A DNA stretch of 64,000 bases from an uncultured Marvinbryantia sp. Lineage in GTDB: Bacteria > Bacillota > Clostridia > Lachnospirales > Lachnospiraceae. The notes beneath the pieces were generated by a model. That model searched no databases, was not told the origin of the DNA, and saw only the letters and a list, made by a program, of their open reading frames with translations. Numbering within the stretch: position 1 is the first letter of the stretch; every line of letters starts with the position of its first letter. The stretch lies in assembly GCA_934394985.1 (NCBI GenBank), contig CAKRRF010000002.1, positions 62,001 to 126,000 on the forward strand, given 5' to 3'. The position numbers and the translations under genes were made by a program. Below, one piece after another: positions 34,767-43,976 of the stretch.

Positions 34767-35723
34767 ATGAACAGAAAAATGATAATCGCAGCAGGGCTGG
34801 CAGCGTTGTCTGTCTCGCTGACAGGCTGCAACGCAGCAGAGGTCGCAGAAGAAGAACATGATCCGAGAATATTCGGTGCTACTTATATGACAAGAAATAA
34901 TCCATATTTTGATGTGCTGCATGAGGCAATTGAAAATGTAGTGGAAGGAAATGGGGATATTGTGATCTCCAGAGATCCATGTCAGGATCAGGAAAAGCAG
35001 AATGGACAGATCATGGAGATGCTGGACGAAGGAATTGAAGTGTTGTTTTTGAATCCGGTGGACTGGGAAACAGTAGAACCGGCACTGGAAGCATGCAGGG
35101 AGAAGAATGTCATTGTTATCAACATGGATACAGTAGTAAAGAAGCGGGATTACGTAGCGTCTATCATTGAGACAGATAACTATGAAGCCGGACGGCAGTG
35201 TGCGCAGGATATGATGCAAAGAAAAGAGGAAGCGCGGATTGTGGTATTGGATAATCCAACGCAGACATCCATATCAGACCGTGTAAAGGGATTTATAGAT
35301 ACGATTGCTGTATCGGAACATTCGGAAAAATACAGAGTAGTGGCGCGAAAATGCGGACAGGGAGAATTTGAGGTTGGAGCAGAAGCCATGGCATCAATAC
35401 TGGAGAGAGGTGTGCAGCCGGATGTGGTGCTGGGCGGAAATGATCCTTCGGCATTGGGTGCATTGGCCGCACTGCAGCAGTATCATAAAGAAGGGGTACT
35501 GATTTATGGAATTGACGGCTCTCCTGACTTTAAATCCATGCTGGATCTGGGGTATGTGACCGGAACCAGCGGACAGGATCCCAAACAGATCGGAGAAGTG
35601 GCAGTTCAAACCGCCTATGACTGTCTGGAAGGGAAAGAAGTGGAAAAATATATCAGCATTGAACCTTATATGATTACTCAGGAAAATCTGAGTGACTACG
35701 AGATCAGCAGCTGGGGCAGATAG
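34767..35723 (+). CDS. RbsB-type substrate-binding lipoprotein, probable sensory partner of the adjacent histidine kinase
   Basis: A 318-residue lipoprotein with the lipobox LTGC near residue 21. It is a clear paralogue of the transporter binding protein at 31081: NNPYF for NPFF, NPVDWE for NPVDAD, GGNDPSALGALAAL for GGNDPTALGAYAAA and YGIDGSPD for YGVDGSPD. There is no ABC partner in its own transcript; it is followed directly by a histidine kinase and regulator. This resembles XylFII of Clostridium beijerinckii, which presents xylose to the kinase LytS. The ATG at 34767 follows CAGGGA; a longer frame from 34650 runs through the terminator. Confidence 0.9.
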   Translation: MNRKMIIAAGLAALSVSLTGCNAAEVAEEEHDPRIFGATYMTRNNPYFDVLHEAIENVVEGNGDIVISRDPCQDQEKQNGQIMEMLDEGIEVLFLNPVDWETVEPALEACREKNVIVINMDTVVKKRDYVASIIETDNYEAGRQCAQDMMQRKEEARIVVLDNPTQTSISDRVKGFIDTIAVSEHSEKYRVVARKCGQGEFEVGAEAMASILERGVQPDVVLGGNDPSALGALAALQQYHKEGVLIYGIDGSPDFKSMLDLGYVTGTSGQDPKQIGEVAVQTAYDCLEGKEVEKYISIEPYMITQENLSDYEISSWGR

Positions 35724-35739
35724 AAAAGAGGGGACAGAC

Positions 35740-37044
35740 ATGAATGAAGAAAAAGATAAAACAGCCATATTGCTTCAGGGAGCCATGCTGGCTTTGAATG
35801 TACTGGCAGTATCCTTTCTGTCTGTTTTTATCTATATGACAACCAGAAAAATTATTGCCCACTATGATGCCAGAAGCTTTCTGGATGGAGTGGCGACAAT
35901 TCCACAAAGTCCGATAAAAGTGATGTATACCTGTCTGATCGGAATGGGGCTTCTGATGCTGTCGTTTCTGTTACGGCAGATGGTAAAAAAATATCAGCTT
36001 CTGATCTGCTTTCTGTTATTTGATCTGCTGATTTGCTTTATGATTATTTATACATTGAATTTTAATTATAACGGATTGCTGCTGTTTTTGTTTGCTACGA
36101 TGATTTCCATGGTAAAAGGCGGAAGGCTGAAGGTTGTCTTGGTGGCACTGGCCATAGGAGGCTATCTTCTGGCGGATTATGAACTTCTTTCTATTTATAC
36201 GCCGTTATATCATTTTGGCTCCTATGTACAGTATTATCCGGCCAATACGCAGCAGCTGATTTATGGAATCTATAATATTCTGGTTTCTTTTAATATGGTA
36301 TTATTTATTGTTTACTGCGTTTATGTCATCAATGCACAGCGTGGTACCATTGAACAGATTAATGAACTGTATCATGAGATTCAGACTGCCAATGAACAGC
36401 TTCAGGAATATGCCAGTATGACTGAAAAAATGACTCAGACAAGAGAACGAAACAGGCTGGCGCGGGAGATACATGACACGCTGGGACACACGCTGACAGG
36501 GATTGCCACTGGACTGGATGCCTGTCTTGCGTTGATTGATATCAGTCCGGAGCAGACAAAAAAACAGCTGCAGCTCCTGTCAGAGGTCAGCAGGGAAGGA
36601 ATCAAGGATGTGCGCCGTTCTGTGAATGAACTGCGTCCGGATGCACTGGAACGGTTGAGTCTGGATGCGGCAATTCGCAAAATGATCATAGATATGAGTC
36701 AGGCCTCGGATGTACAGATTTATTTTTCCACAGAGGAAAAGCATCTGAAATTTGATGAAGATGAGGAGAATGCGATTTATCGTGTCATACAGGAAAGTAT
36801 TACCAATGCGGTGAGACATGGAAAAGCCGGTAAAATCTGGATTACCATGAAGCGGCAGGACGGAGAAATTCTGTTGTCCATTAAGGATAATGGTATTGGT
36901 GCAAAAGAAATCAAGAGTGGATTCGGAACCAAACATATAAAAGAAAGAATAGAGATGCTTCATGGAACGGTGTCATTTGACGGAAATGACGGTTTTACTG
37001 TGACGGCACAGATACCGATACGATGGGGGGAGAATTATGATTAA
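35740..37044 (+). CDS. Sensor histidine kinase, DesK/NarX-like (HisKA_3)
   Basis: A 434-residue kinase. The first 205 residues hold about five to six membrane segments with only short extracytoplasmic loops, so ligand sensing probably needs a partner. A coiled coil (about 205-235) leads to the HisKA_3 motif RLAREIHDTLGHTLTGI with the phosphorylated His near residue 245. The ATPase domain has VIQESITNAVRHGKAG (N box) and DNGIGAKEI (G1). The small loops and the upstream binding lipoprotein support coupling to that protein. It overlaps the regulator gene by eight bases. Confidence 0.92.
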   Translation: MNEEKDKTAILLQGAMLALNVLAVSFLSVFIYMTTRKIIAHYDARSFLDGVATIPQSPIKVMYTCLIGMGLLMLSFLLRQMVKKYQLLICFLLFDLLICFMIIYTLNFNYNGLLLFLFATMISMVKGGRLKVVLVALAIGGYLLADYELLSIYTPLYHFGSYVQYYPANTQQLIYGIYNILVSFNMVLFIVYCVYVINAQRGTIEQINELYHEIQTANEQLQEYASMTEKMTQTRERNRLAREIHDTLGHTLTGIATGLDACLALIDISPEQTKKQLQLLSEVSREGIKDVRRSVNELRPDALERLSLDAAIRKMIIDMSQASDVQIYFSTEEKHLKFDEDEENAIYRVIQESITNAVRHGKAGKIWITMKRQDGEILLSIKDNGIGAKEIKSGFGTKHIKERIEMLHGTVSFDGNDGFTVTAQIPIRWGENYD

Positions 37045-37714
37045 AGTATTGATAGCGGATGATCAGGAACTGATTCGGCAGAGTCTGCAGATTGTATTAA
37101 ACAGTAAGCCGGATATTACGGTGAGTGATGTGGCTGAGGATGGGCAGGCGGTGATTCGCTGTGTGCGCAGGGAAAAACCGGATATTATCCTGATGGATGT
37201 ACGGATGCCGAAGATGGATGGCGTGCAGTGCACAAAGATCATTAAAGAAAATTATCCTGAGGTAAAAATCATTATTCTGACCACATTTGATGATGATGAA
37301 TATGTATATAATGCGCTGAAGTTCGGAGCCAGCGGATATCTGTTAAAGGGCGTATCCATGGATGAACTGGAAAGTGCCATAAAAACGGTTTACAGCGGAA
37401 AAGCTATGATCAATCCAGATATTGCAGCAAAGGTACTTCGCCTTTTTTCACAGATGGCACAGACCGATTATACCATACCGGTAGGAAGAAAAGGGGTAGA
37501 GGAACTGACCAGAACGGAATGGAAGATTATAGCGCAGGTAGGAACCGGTGCGTCCAACAAAGAGATTGCAGATGCTCTGAACCTGTCAGATGGTACAGTG
37601 AGAAATTATCTCAGTAATATCCTGAATAAGCTGGATCTGCGCGACCGGACACAGCTGGCGATCTGGGCTGTGCAGACCAATGCTGCCAAGCACCTTGCAA
37701 CAGAGGAAAAATAG
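37037..37714 (+). CDS. Response regulator, NarL/FixJ type
   Basis: A 225-residue regulator. The receiver has DD at residues 8-9, the phospho-acceptor Asp at residue 54 (IILMDVRMPKMDG) and the Thr/Lys signature residues (ILTTF, YLLKGV). The C-terminus is a LuxR-type helix-turn-helix (SNKEIADALNLSDGTVRNYL). It is coupled to the kinase. The palindrome at 30977-30994 is a candidate binding site, which would place the sugar transporter under its control. Confidence 0.94.
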   Translation: MIKVLIADDQELIRQSLQIVLNSKPDITVSDVAEDGQAVIRCVRREKPDIILMDVRMPKMDGVQCTKIIKENYPEVKIIILTTFDDDEYVYNALKFGASGYLLKGVSMDELESAIKTVYSGKAMINPDIAAKVLRLFSQMAQTDYTIPVGRKGVEELTRTEWKIIAQVGTGASNKEIADALNLSDGTVRNYLSNILNKLDLRDRTQLAIWAVQTNAAKHLATEEK

Positions 37715-37729
37715 GGTGGATAAAAAAGA

Positions 37730-39046
37730 ATGAGACATAAATGGAAAATAGTGATGGCAGCAGCAGGCGTCCTTCTGACCGGACTGGCAGTACACGAGAT
37801 CTGTCAGATGCGGAAACAACAGAATATCGTTCTGGAATTTGGCATGTTTACCGGAAGCAACTGGGATGTGGCTCAGGCCAACAGCTTTGTTATTATAGAT
37901 AAGGCGATAGAAAAATTTGAAGAGACACATCCTGGGGTGACGGTGCATTATTACAGCGGAATCCGAAAAGACGATTATTCAGAATGGTTTTCCAGAAAAC
38001 TGCTGGCAGGAGAAGAACCGGATATTTTTATGGTGTTGGGAAAAGATTTCAACCAGTTTGCATCCATGGGTGTGATGAAAGAACTGGGGGATCTGATGGA
38101 AGAGGATACGGACTTTGATTCGCAGAAGTATTTTACCAGTGCGTTTGCCAGCGGTCAGTACGAATCGACGCAGTATGCACTTCCTTATGAAACAGTGCCG
38201 ACCTTGATGTTTGTGAATAAGACACTTTTGATTCAGGAAGGAATTGATATGCCGGAAGAGGACTGGACCTGGGAGGAATTATATGAGATCTGCAAAAAGG
38301 TGACCAGAGATACCGATGGGGACGGGCTTCTGGATCAGTTCGGAACTTATAATTATGACTGGATGGATGCTCTGTGCTCTAATGGAGGCTGTGTCTTTAA
38401 TACAAAGGGAACAGAAGCGGCTCTGACAGATTCTAAAGTAACGGAAGCAGTAAAATATGTGAGAAACATCAATGAGCTGTATAATGGAGAAAAGATCTCA
38501 CAGGAAGATTTTAACGGGGGCAGAGTGGCATTTATGCCACTGACTTTTGCGGAATATCGCACTTATAAGACGTATCCGTATAAAATTCGAAAATATGCCA
38601 ATTTTCAATGGGATTGTGTGACCATGCCGGCAGGAAAACAGGGCGGGAATATCTCACAGGTGGATTCACTGCTTATGGGAATCAGCGCCAATACGAAAAA
38701 AGAAAAACTGGCATGGGAGTTTTTAAAGCTGCTGACTTATGACGAAGAAATGCAGATGAATATTTTTTACGATTCCCAGGGGGCGTCCGTGCTGAAGAAT
38801 GTGACAGAATCTAAGCAGATGGAGCAAACCGTACAGCGAGATATGGAAGAAGGCGATACTGTTATCAACGGGAAACTTCTGGGGCGTGTCATAGAAGATG
38901 GTCATGTAGAGCCGCAGTTTAAAAAATATGAACAGGCAATGGCTCTGACAGACAGTGAAATAAACAAGATTCTGGAAGAGGATAAAGATGTGGACAGCAG
39001 TCTGAAAATTCTGCAGCGTACGATAAATGGCTACCTGATTCAGTAG
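37730..39046 (+). CDS. Extracellular substrate-binding protein, family 1, without its own permeases
   Basis: A 438-residue MalE/UgpB-like binding protein (IDKAIEKFEETHPGVTVHYY near the N-terminus, LLMGISANTKKEKLAWEFLKLLT near residue 320). A hydrophobic segment at about residues 7-22 is followed by Cys in an unsuitable context (VHEICQM), so a membrane anchor is more likely than a lipoprotein. A calcium-loop-like DTDGDGLLDQFG lies near residue 190. It begins 15 bases after the regulator gene and has no ABC partners, so a sensory or accessory role is likely. Confidence 0.87.
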   Translation: MRHKWKIVMAAAGVLLTGLAVHEICQMRKQQNIVLEFGMFTGSNWDVAQANSFVIIDKAIEKFEETHPGVTVHYYSGIRKDDYSEWFSRKLLAGEEPDIFMVLGKDFNQFASMGVMKELGDLMEEDTDFDSQKYFTSAFASGQYESTQYALPYETVPTLMFVNKTLLIQEGIDMPEEDWTWEELYEICKKVTRDTDGDGLLDQFGTYNYDWMDALCSNGGCVFNTKGTEAALTDSKVTEAVKYVRNINELYNGEKISQEDFNGGRVAFMPLTFAEYRTYKTYPYKIRKYANFQWDCVTMPAGKQGGNISQVDSLLMGISANTKKEKLAWEFLKLLTYDEEMQMNIFYDSQGASVLKNVTESKQMEQTVQRDMEEGDTVINGKLLGRVIEDGHVEPQFKKYEQAMALTDSEINKILEEDKDVDSSLKILQRTINGYLIQ

Positions 39047-39063
39047 TTTTACTTCTTTAGCAC

Positions 39064-39097
39064 GGTAATGCAAGAAATTGATAGTGGTAATGCAAGA
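39064..39097 (+). promoter_or_regulatory. Direct repeats upstream of the liv promoter
   Basis: GGTAATGCAAGA occurs at 39064-39075 and 39086-39097, a period of 22 bases, i.e. about two helical turns, on the same face of DNA. It lies about 28 bases upstream of the -35 box, where an activator could bind. Confidence 0.45.
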
Positions 39098-39124
39098 TAT
39101 CCTTTACAGAACGGCAAAAAGCTA

Positions 39125-39154
39125 TTGACAAACGGAAAATGAGAAGGGTATTAT
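39125..39154 (+). promoter_or_regulatory. Promoter of the liv operon
   Basis: TTGACA (39125-39130), an 18-base spacer and TATTAT (39149-39154). Confidence 0.65.
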
Positions 39155-39213
39155 AATTGCAATAACTACGAAGCAATTCGTAAAAGTCGATAAGGCAGAA
39201 GGAGAGAGGTATT

Positions 39214-40359
39214 ATGAGTAAGTTCACAAAAGCAGTCAGCGTGGCAGCAGCAGTAGCTATGGCCGCAACATGTTTTTCCACCACAGCATTTGCAGAGGAT
39301 ACATTTAAGATTGGTGGAATCGGACCGATTACCGGTGGTGCTGCAGTATATGGACAGGCAGTTATGAATGCTTCCCAGATGGCAGCAGATGAGATCAATG
39401 AAGCAGGTGGTATCAACGGATACCAGGTTGAGTTTAATTTCCAGGATGATGAGCATGACGCTGAAAAATCAGTCAATGCTTACAATACTTTAAAAGACTG
39501 GGGTATGCAGATGCTCCTCGGTACGGTAACATCTACACCTTGTACAGCAGTAGAAGGAGAAGCAGCGAATGACAATATGTTCCTGCTGACACCTTCAGGA
39601 TCCGCAGTAGACAGTATTTCCGGAGACAATGCATTCCGTGTATGTTTCTCCGATCCGAACCAGGGTACAGCTTCCGCACAGTACATTGGTGAGAATAAGC
39701 TGGCAGAAAAGGTAGCAGTTATTTACAACAGTTCTGATGTTTATTCATCAGGTATTTATAACACATTTGCAACAGAAGCAGCAAATCAGCCATTTGAAAT
39801 TGTTTCCGCAGAAGCTTTCACAGAAGACAGTAAGACAGATTTCTCTGTACAGCTTCAGAAAGCAAAGGATGCAGGAGCTGATATGGTATTTCTTCCAATT
39901 TACTATACAGAAGCTTCTCTGATCCTGACACAGGCAGCAGCTATGGATTATGCACCTACATTCTTTGGATGTGATGGCCTGGACGGACTTCTTGCAGTAG
40001 AAGGTTTTGATACAAGCCTTGCAGAAGGTGTTATGCTTCTTACCCCATTTGCAGCAGATGCAGATGATGAACAGACACAGGCATTCGTTGCTTCTTACAA
40101 AGAGAAATTTGGCGATACACCAATCCAGTTCGCAGCAGACGCTTATGATGGTATGTACATTATCAAGGAAGCAGCAGAAAAAGCCGGACTGACACCTGAT
40201 ATGGATGCTTCCGCAATCTGCGATGCCATGAAGACTGCGATGACAGAGATCACATATGATGGTCTTACAGGATCAGGCATGACATGGAGTGCTGAGGGTG
40301 AACCAAACAAGGAGCCAAAAGCAGTTGTAATTAAGGATGGTGCTTACACAGCCATGTAG
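39214..40359 (+). CDS. livJ: Branched-chain amino acid ABC transporter substrate-binding protein
   Basis: A 381-residue Leu/Ile/Val-type binding protein. A signal-like N-terminus ends TTAFAEDT; a Cys lies upstream in MAATCFS but the context is not a standard lipobox. The mature part starts FKIGGIGPITGGAAVYGQAV, and MQMLLGTVTSTPC, AVIYNSSDVYSSG and FFGCDGLDG follow the family pattern. AAGGAGAG lies before the ATG. The four transporter genes follow. Substrate could be branched-chain amino acids or another amide or amino acid; the family is broad. Confidence 0.92.
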   Translation: MSKFTKAVSVAAAVAMAATCFSTTAFAEDTFKIGGIGPITGGAAVYGQAVMNASQMAADEINEAGGINGYQVEFNFQDDEHDAEKSVNAYNTLKDWGMQMLLGTVTSTPCTAVEGEAANDNMFLLTPSGSAVDSISGDNAFRVCFSDPNQGTASAQYIGENKLAEKVAVIYNSSDVYSSGIYNTFATEAANQPFEIVSAEAFTEDSKTDFSVQLQKAKDAGADMVFLPIYYTEASLILTQAAAMDYAPTFFGCDGLDGLLAVEGFDTSLAEGVMLLTPFAADADDEQTQAFVASYKEKFGDTPIQFAADAYDGMYIIKEAAEKAGLTPDMDASAICDAMKTAMTEITYDGLTGSGMTWSAEGEPNKEPKAVVIKDGAYTAM

Positions 40360-40434
40360 TGATGCAAGGGTTAGAAGCCGGAAATCACGCAGTGCTCGCA
40401 CTGGCATCACGTAATTTTTATAGGCAGTAAAACA

Positions 40435-40468
40435 GGGGTTGCCGTTAAGGTGGCAACCCCTTCTTTTC
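40435..40468 (+). terminator. Attenuator/terminator between livJ and livH
   Basis: GGGGTTGCC (40435-40443) pairs with GGCAACCCC (40452-40460), followed by TTCTTTTC. A smaller hairpin (AGTGC/GCACT) lies upstream near 40391-40402. Probably lowers expression of the membrane genes relative to livJ. Confidence 0.7.
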
Positions 40469-40492
40469 TTATCTAGAGTAGAGAGGTGTATT

Positions 40493-41377
40493 ATGAGTTT
40501 TCTGAACTATCTGATCAGTGGAATCAGTCTCGGAAGTGTATATGCAATCATAGCACTTGGATATACCATGGTGTATGGAATTGCCAAGATGTTGAATTTC
40601 GCTCATGGTGATGTAATTATGGTGGGTGCGTATGTAGTATTTTATGCGACCTCTTCCGCAGGCATGCCGGCGATCCCGGCAGTTATTTTATCTGTAGTGA
40701 TCTGTACGGTTTTGGGTATGGCGATCGAAGCAGTTGCGTATCGTCCATTGCGTAATGCCGCATCCCCTCTGGCAGTTCTGATTACAGCAATTGGTGTCAG
40801 CTATCTGTTACAGAACCTGGCATTATTATTCTGGAGTTCCAATACCAAGTCTTTTAAATCAGTGGTAACAGTTCCTGCGCTGAAGCTGGCAGGCGGAGCA
40901 CTCAATATCAGTGGTGAAACCATGGTAACGATTGTCGCATGTATTCTGATTGTCGCAGGTCTGACTTTGTTTATTAACAAGACAAAACCGGGACAGGCGA
41001 TGCTGGCAGTATCGGAAGATAAAGGTGCGGCTCAGCTGATGGGTATCAATGTGAACGCAACGATTGCACTGACTTTTGCCATTGGTTCAGGTCTGGCTGC
41101 GATCGCAGGTGTATTGCTCTGTTCGGCATATCCGTCTTTGACGCCATATACCGGATCTATGCCAGGTATCAAAGCGTTTGTGGCAGCGGTATTTGGAGGA
41201 ATCGGTTCTATTCCTGGTGCGATGATCGGAGGAATCCTTCTTGGTGTAATTGAGATTTTCGGTAAGGCATATATTTCTTCCCAGATGGCAGATGCGATCG
41301 TATTTGCAGTATTGATCGTCGTACTGCTGGTAAAACCAACAGGTATCCTGGGCAAACAGATTCAGGAAAAGGTATAA
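40493..41377 (+). CDS. livH: Branched-chain amino acid ABC transporter permease
   Basis: A 294-residue membrane protein with about eight segments. Family marks: ISLGSVYAIIALGYTMVYGI at the N-terminus, NFAHGDVIMVGAYV, and FGGIGSIPGAMIGG near residue 240. The ATG at 40493 has GAGAGG upstream; a longer frame from 40439 would cross the terminator. Confidence 0.94.
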   Translation: MSFLNYLISGISLGSVYAIIALGYTMVYGIAKMLNFAHGDVIMVGAYVVFYATSSAGMPAIPAVILSVVICTVLGMAIEAVAYRPLRNAASPLAVLITAIGVSYLLQNLALLFWSSNTKSFKSVVTVPALKLAGGALNISGETMVTIVACILIVAGLTLFINKTKPGQAMLAVSEDKGAAQLMGINVNATIALTFAIGSGLAAIAGVLLCSAYPSLTPYTGSMPGIKAFVAAVFGGIGSIPGAMIGGILLGVIEIFGKAYISSQMADAIVFAVLIVVLLVKPTGILGKQIQEKV

Positions 41378-41390
41378 GGGGGAAATTGGC

Positions 41391-42482
41391 ATGAAAAAGA
41401 TGATGACGAAAACAGCAAAACAAAATGCGATTACCTATGGCATTGTAATCCTTGGTTTTCTGATTATGCAGAGTCTGTCTGCGACCGGCCATATGTCCAG
41501 TTCGTTATCCGGACTTCTGATCCCGTTTTGTTACTATGTAATCCTTGCAGTTTCTCTGAACCTGGTGGTAGGTATTCTTGGGGAACTGAGTCTGGGACAT
41601 GCAGGATTCATGTGTGTGGGAGCATTTAGTAGTGTATTCTTTACCAAATGTATGGAGAATGTGATCACTAACAGCCTGATTCGTTTTATTCTGGCTCTGA
41701 TCATCGGTGCACTGATTGCTGCCGCATTCGGAGTGCTGATCGGTATTCCGGTACTTCGCCTGAAGGGGGATTATCTGGCGATTGTGACACTGGCATTTGG
41801 AGAAATTATCAAGAACCTGGTCAATGTACTTTATATTGGAAGAGACAGCAACGGGTTTCATTTTTCCATGAAGGATGCACTGTCTCTTGGTATGGAGCCG
41901 GATGGACAGGTACTGGTCAATGGCCCGCAGGGTATCAATGGAATTCCAAAGGATTCGACCTTTTTCATTGGTGTGATTCTGGTTCTGATTACGCTGTTTA
42001 TAGTTTTACGTCTGATCAGTTCCAGAGACGGACGGGCAATTCAGTCTATCAGAGACAACCGTATTGCAGCAGAATCTATTGGTATCAATGTGACAAAATA
42101 TAAACTGATGGCTTTTTCCGTATCAGCAGGTCTGGCAGGTATCGGTGGTGCTCTGTATGCACATAACCTGTCTACCTTAAGTGCCACACCGAAGAATTTT
42201 GGTTATAATATGTCGATTATGATCCTGGTATATGTAGTGCTTGGTGGTATCGGAAATATCCGCGGATCTGTGATTGCACCGATTGTACTGAACCTGGTGC
42301 TGGATTATTTCCTGAGAAAGATGCAGATGCTTGGCAACAGTGCAGTATTGCAGTTCATCAGTGATAACCGTATGCTGGTATATGCGATTGTGCTGATTGT
42401 GATCATGCTCTTTAGCTGGAGCCCGAAGATGATTGAATGGCGGAAACGTGTATTCCACAAAAACGCAAAGGAGGAAGCTTAA
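41391..42482 (+). CDS. livM: Branched-chain amino acid ABC transporter permease
   Basis: A 363-residue membrane protein. Marks: SLNLVVGILGELSLGHAGFM near residue 55, LRLKGDYLAIVTLAFGEI near residue 123 and GGIGNIRGSVIAP near residue 285. Follows livH by 13 bases and is closely coupled to livG. Confidence 0.94.
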   Translation: MKKMMTKTAKQNAITYGIVILGFLIMQSLSATGHMSSSLSGLLIPFCYYVILAVSLNLVVGILGELSLGHAGFMCVGAFSSVFFTKCMENVITNSLIRFILALIIGALIAAAFGVLIGIPVLRLKGDYLAIVTLAFGEIIKNLVNVLYIGRDSNGFHFSMKDALSLGMEPDGQVLVNGPQGINGIPKDSTFFIGVILVLITLFIVLRLISSRDGRAIQSIRDNRIAAESIGINVTKYKLMAFSVSAGLAGIGGALYAHNLSTLSATPKNFGYNMSIMILVYVVLGGIGNIRGSVIAPIVLNLVLDYFLRKMQMLGNSAVLQFISDNRMLVYAIVLIVIMLFSWSPKMIEWRKRVFHKNAKEEA

Positions 42483-42484
42483 TT

Positions 42485-43243
42485 ATGGCAATGCTGGAAG
42501 TGAAAAATCTGGGAATCTCCTTTGGCGGTCTGCGTGCCGTAAATGGATTTCATATTACAATTGAAAAAAATCAGCTGTATGGACTGATCGGACCGAATGG
42601 TGCCGGAAAAACAACCGTGTTTAATATGTTGACTGGTGTATATAAGCCAACAGACGGAAGCATTCTTCTGGATGGAAAAGATATTACCGGAGAAAAGAAT
42701 ATCGAGATCAGTAAGGCAGGAATTGCCCGTACATTTCAGAATATTCGTCTTTTCTCCAATATGAGTGTACTTGATAACGTAAAGGCAGGAATGCATAATC
42801 ATCATGAGTATTCTGCACTGGCAGGTATCTTTCATACACCAAAATATAAAAAAGAAGAAGCTGTGATGGATGAAAAAGCCATGGAGCTTCTGAAGGTATT
42901 TGATCTGGCTGATACAGCAGAGACGAATGCCTCCAATCTCCCTTATGGAAAACAGCGAAGACTGGAAATTGCCCGAGCACTTGCAACTGATCCGAAGCTG
43001 TTGCTGCTGGATGAGCCGGCTGCCGGTATGAATCCAAAAGAAACAGGGGAACTGATGGATATGATTCGTTTTGTGAGAGATCATTTTGATATGACCATTC
43101 TTTTGATTGAACATGATATGAAGCTGGTTTCCGGTATCTGTGAAAAACTGACCATGTTGAATTTCGGTGAAGTTCTGGCAGAAGGTACGACCTCAGAAGT
43201 ACTGAATAATCCACAGGTTATCACAGCATATCTTGGTGAATAG
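42485..43243 (+). CDS. livG: Branched-chain amino acid ABC transporter ATP-binding protein
   Basis: A 252-residue ABC ATPase with Walker A GPNGAGKTTVFN, the LivG-type Q loop region ISKAGIARTFQNIRLF, signature LPYGKQRR and Walker B LLLLDEPAAGMNPKE. The ATG at 42485 has GGAGG upstream; an upstream in-frame ATG at 42437 lies inside livM. Confidence 0.94.
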   Translation: MAMLEVKNLGISFGGLRAVNGFHITIEKNQLYGLIGPNGAGKTTVFNMLTGVYKPTDGSILLDGKDITGEKNIEISKAGIARTFQNIRLFSNMSVLDNVKAGMHNHHEYSALAGIFHTPKYKKEEAVMDEKAMELLKVFDLADTAETNASNLPYGKQRRLEIARALATDPKLLLLDEPAAGMNPKETGELMDMIRFVRDHFDMTILLIEHDMKLVSGICEKLTMLNFGEVLAEGTTSEVLNNPQVITAYLGE

Positions 43244-43256
43244 GAGGAATGAGAGA

Positions 43257-43967
43257 ATGGCAATGCTGGAAGTAAAAGACTTACAGGTATATTATGGGAT
43301 GATCCATGCGATTAAAGGAGTCTCCTTTCACGTAAACGAAGGGGAAATCATTGCTCTGATCGGAGCAAACGGAGCCGGAAAGACAACCATCCTTCATACG
43401 ATTACCGGATTGCTGGCGCCAAAGGGTGGTCATGTCAGCTTTGAAGGAAAAGACATTACAAAGACACCTGCACATAAAATCGTAGAACTGGGAATGGCAC
43501 ATGTACCGGAAGGAAGACGTGTATTTGCGCAGCTTTCTGTATATCAGAATCTGAAGATGGGTGCTTATACCAGATCTGACAAAAATGAGATAGAAGAGTC
43601 AATGGAGATGGTATATAAGCGTTTCCCACGACTGGAGGAACGTAAGAACCAGATGGCGGGAACGCTGTCCGGTGGTGAGCAGCAGATGCTGGCCATGGGG
43701 CGTGCACTGATGAGTAAACCGAGAATTATCCTGATGGATGAACCATCCATGGGGTTATCACCGATTCTGGTAAATGAAATTTTTGATATCATCCAGAGCG
43801 TCAGTGCCAGTGGCACAACGGTACTTCTGGTAGAACAGAATGCGAAAAAAGCTTTGTCGATTGCAGATCGGGCATATGTGCTGGAAACCGGAAAAATCTC
43901 TCTGGAAGGCGATGCCAAAGATCTTTTGAATGATGATTCCATTAAGAAAGCATATCTTGGTGAATAA
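43257..43967 (+). CDS. livF: Branched-chain amino acid ABC transporter ATP-binding protein
   Basis: A 236-residue ABC ATPase with Walker A GANGAGKTTILH, the LivF mark AHVPEGRRVFAQLSV, signature LSGGEQQM and Walker B IILMDEPSMGLSP. AGGAGG lies upstream. Last gene of the operon; a REP-like hairpin follows. Confidence 0.94.
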   Translation: MAMLEVKDLQVYYGMIHAIKGVSFHVNEGEIIALIGANGAGKTTILHTITGLLAPKGGHVSFEGKDITKTPAHKIVELGMAHVPEGRRVFAQLSVYQNLKMGAYTRSDKNEIEESMEMVYKRFPRLEERKNQMAGTLSGGEQQMLAMGRALMSKPRIILMDEPSMGLSPILVNEIFDIIQSVSASGTTVLLVEQNAKKALSIADRAYVLETGKISLEGDAKDLLNDDSIKKAYLGE

Positions 43968-43976
43968 GCCATGAGT

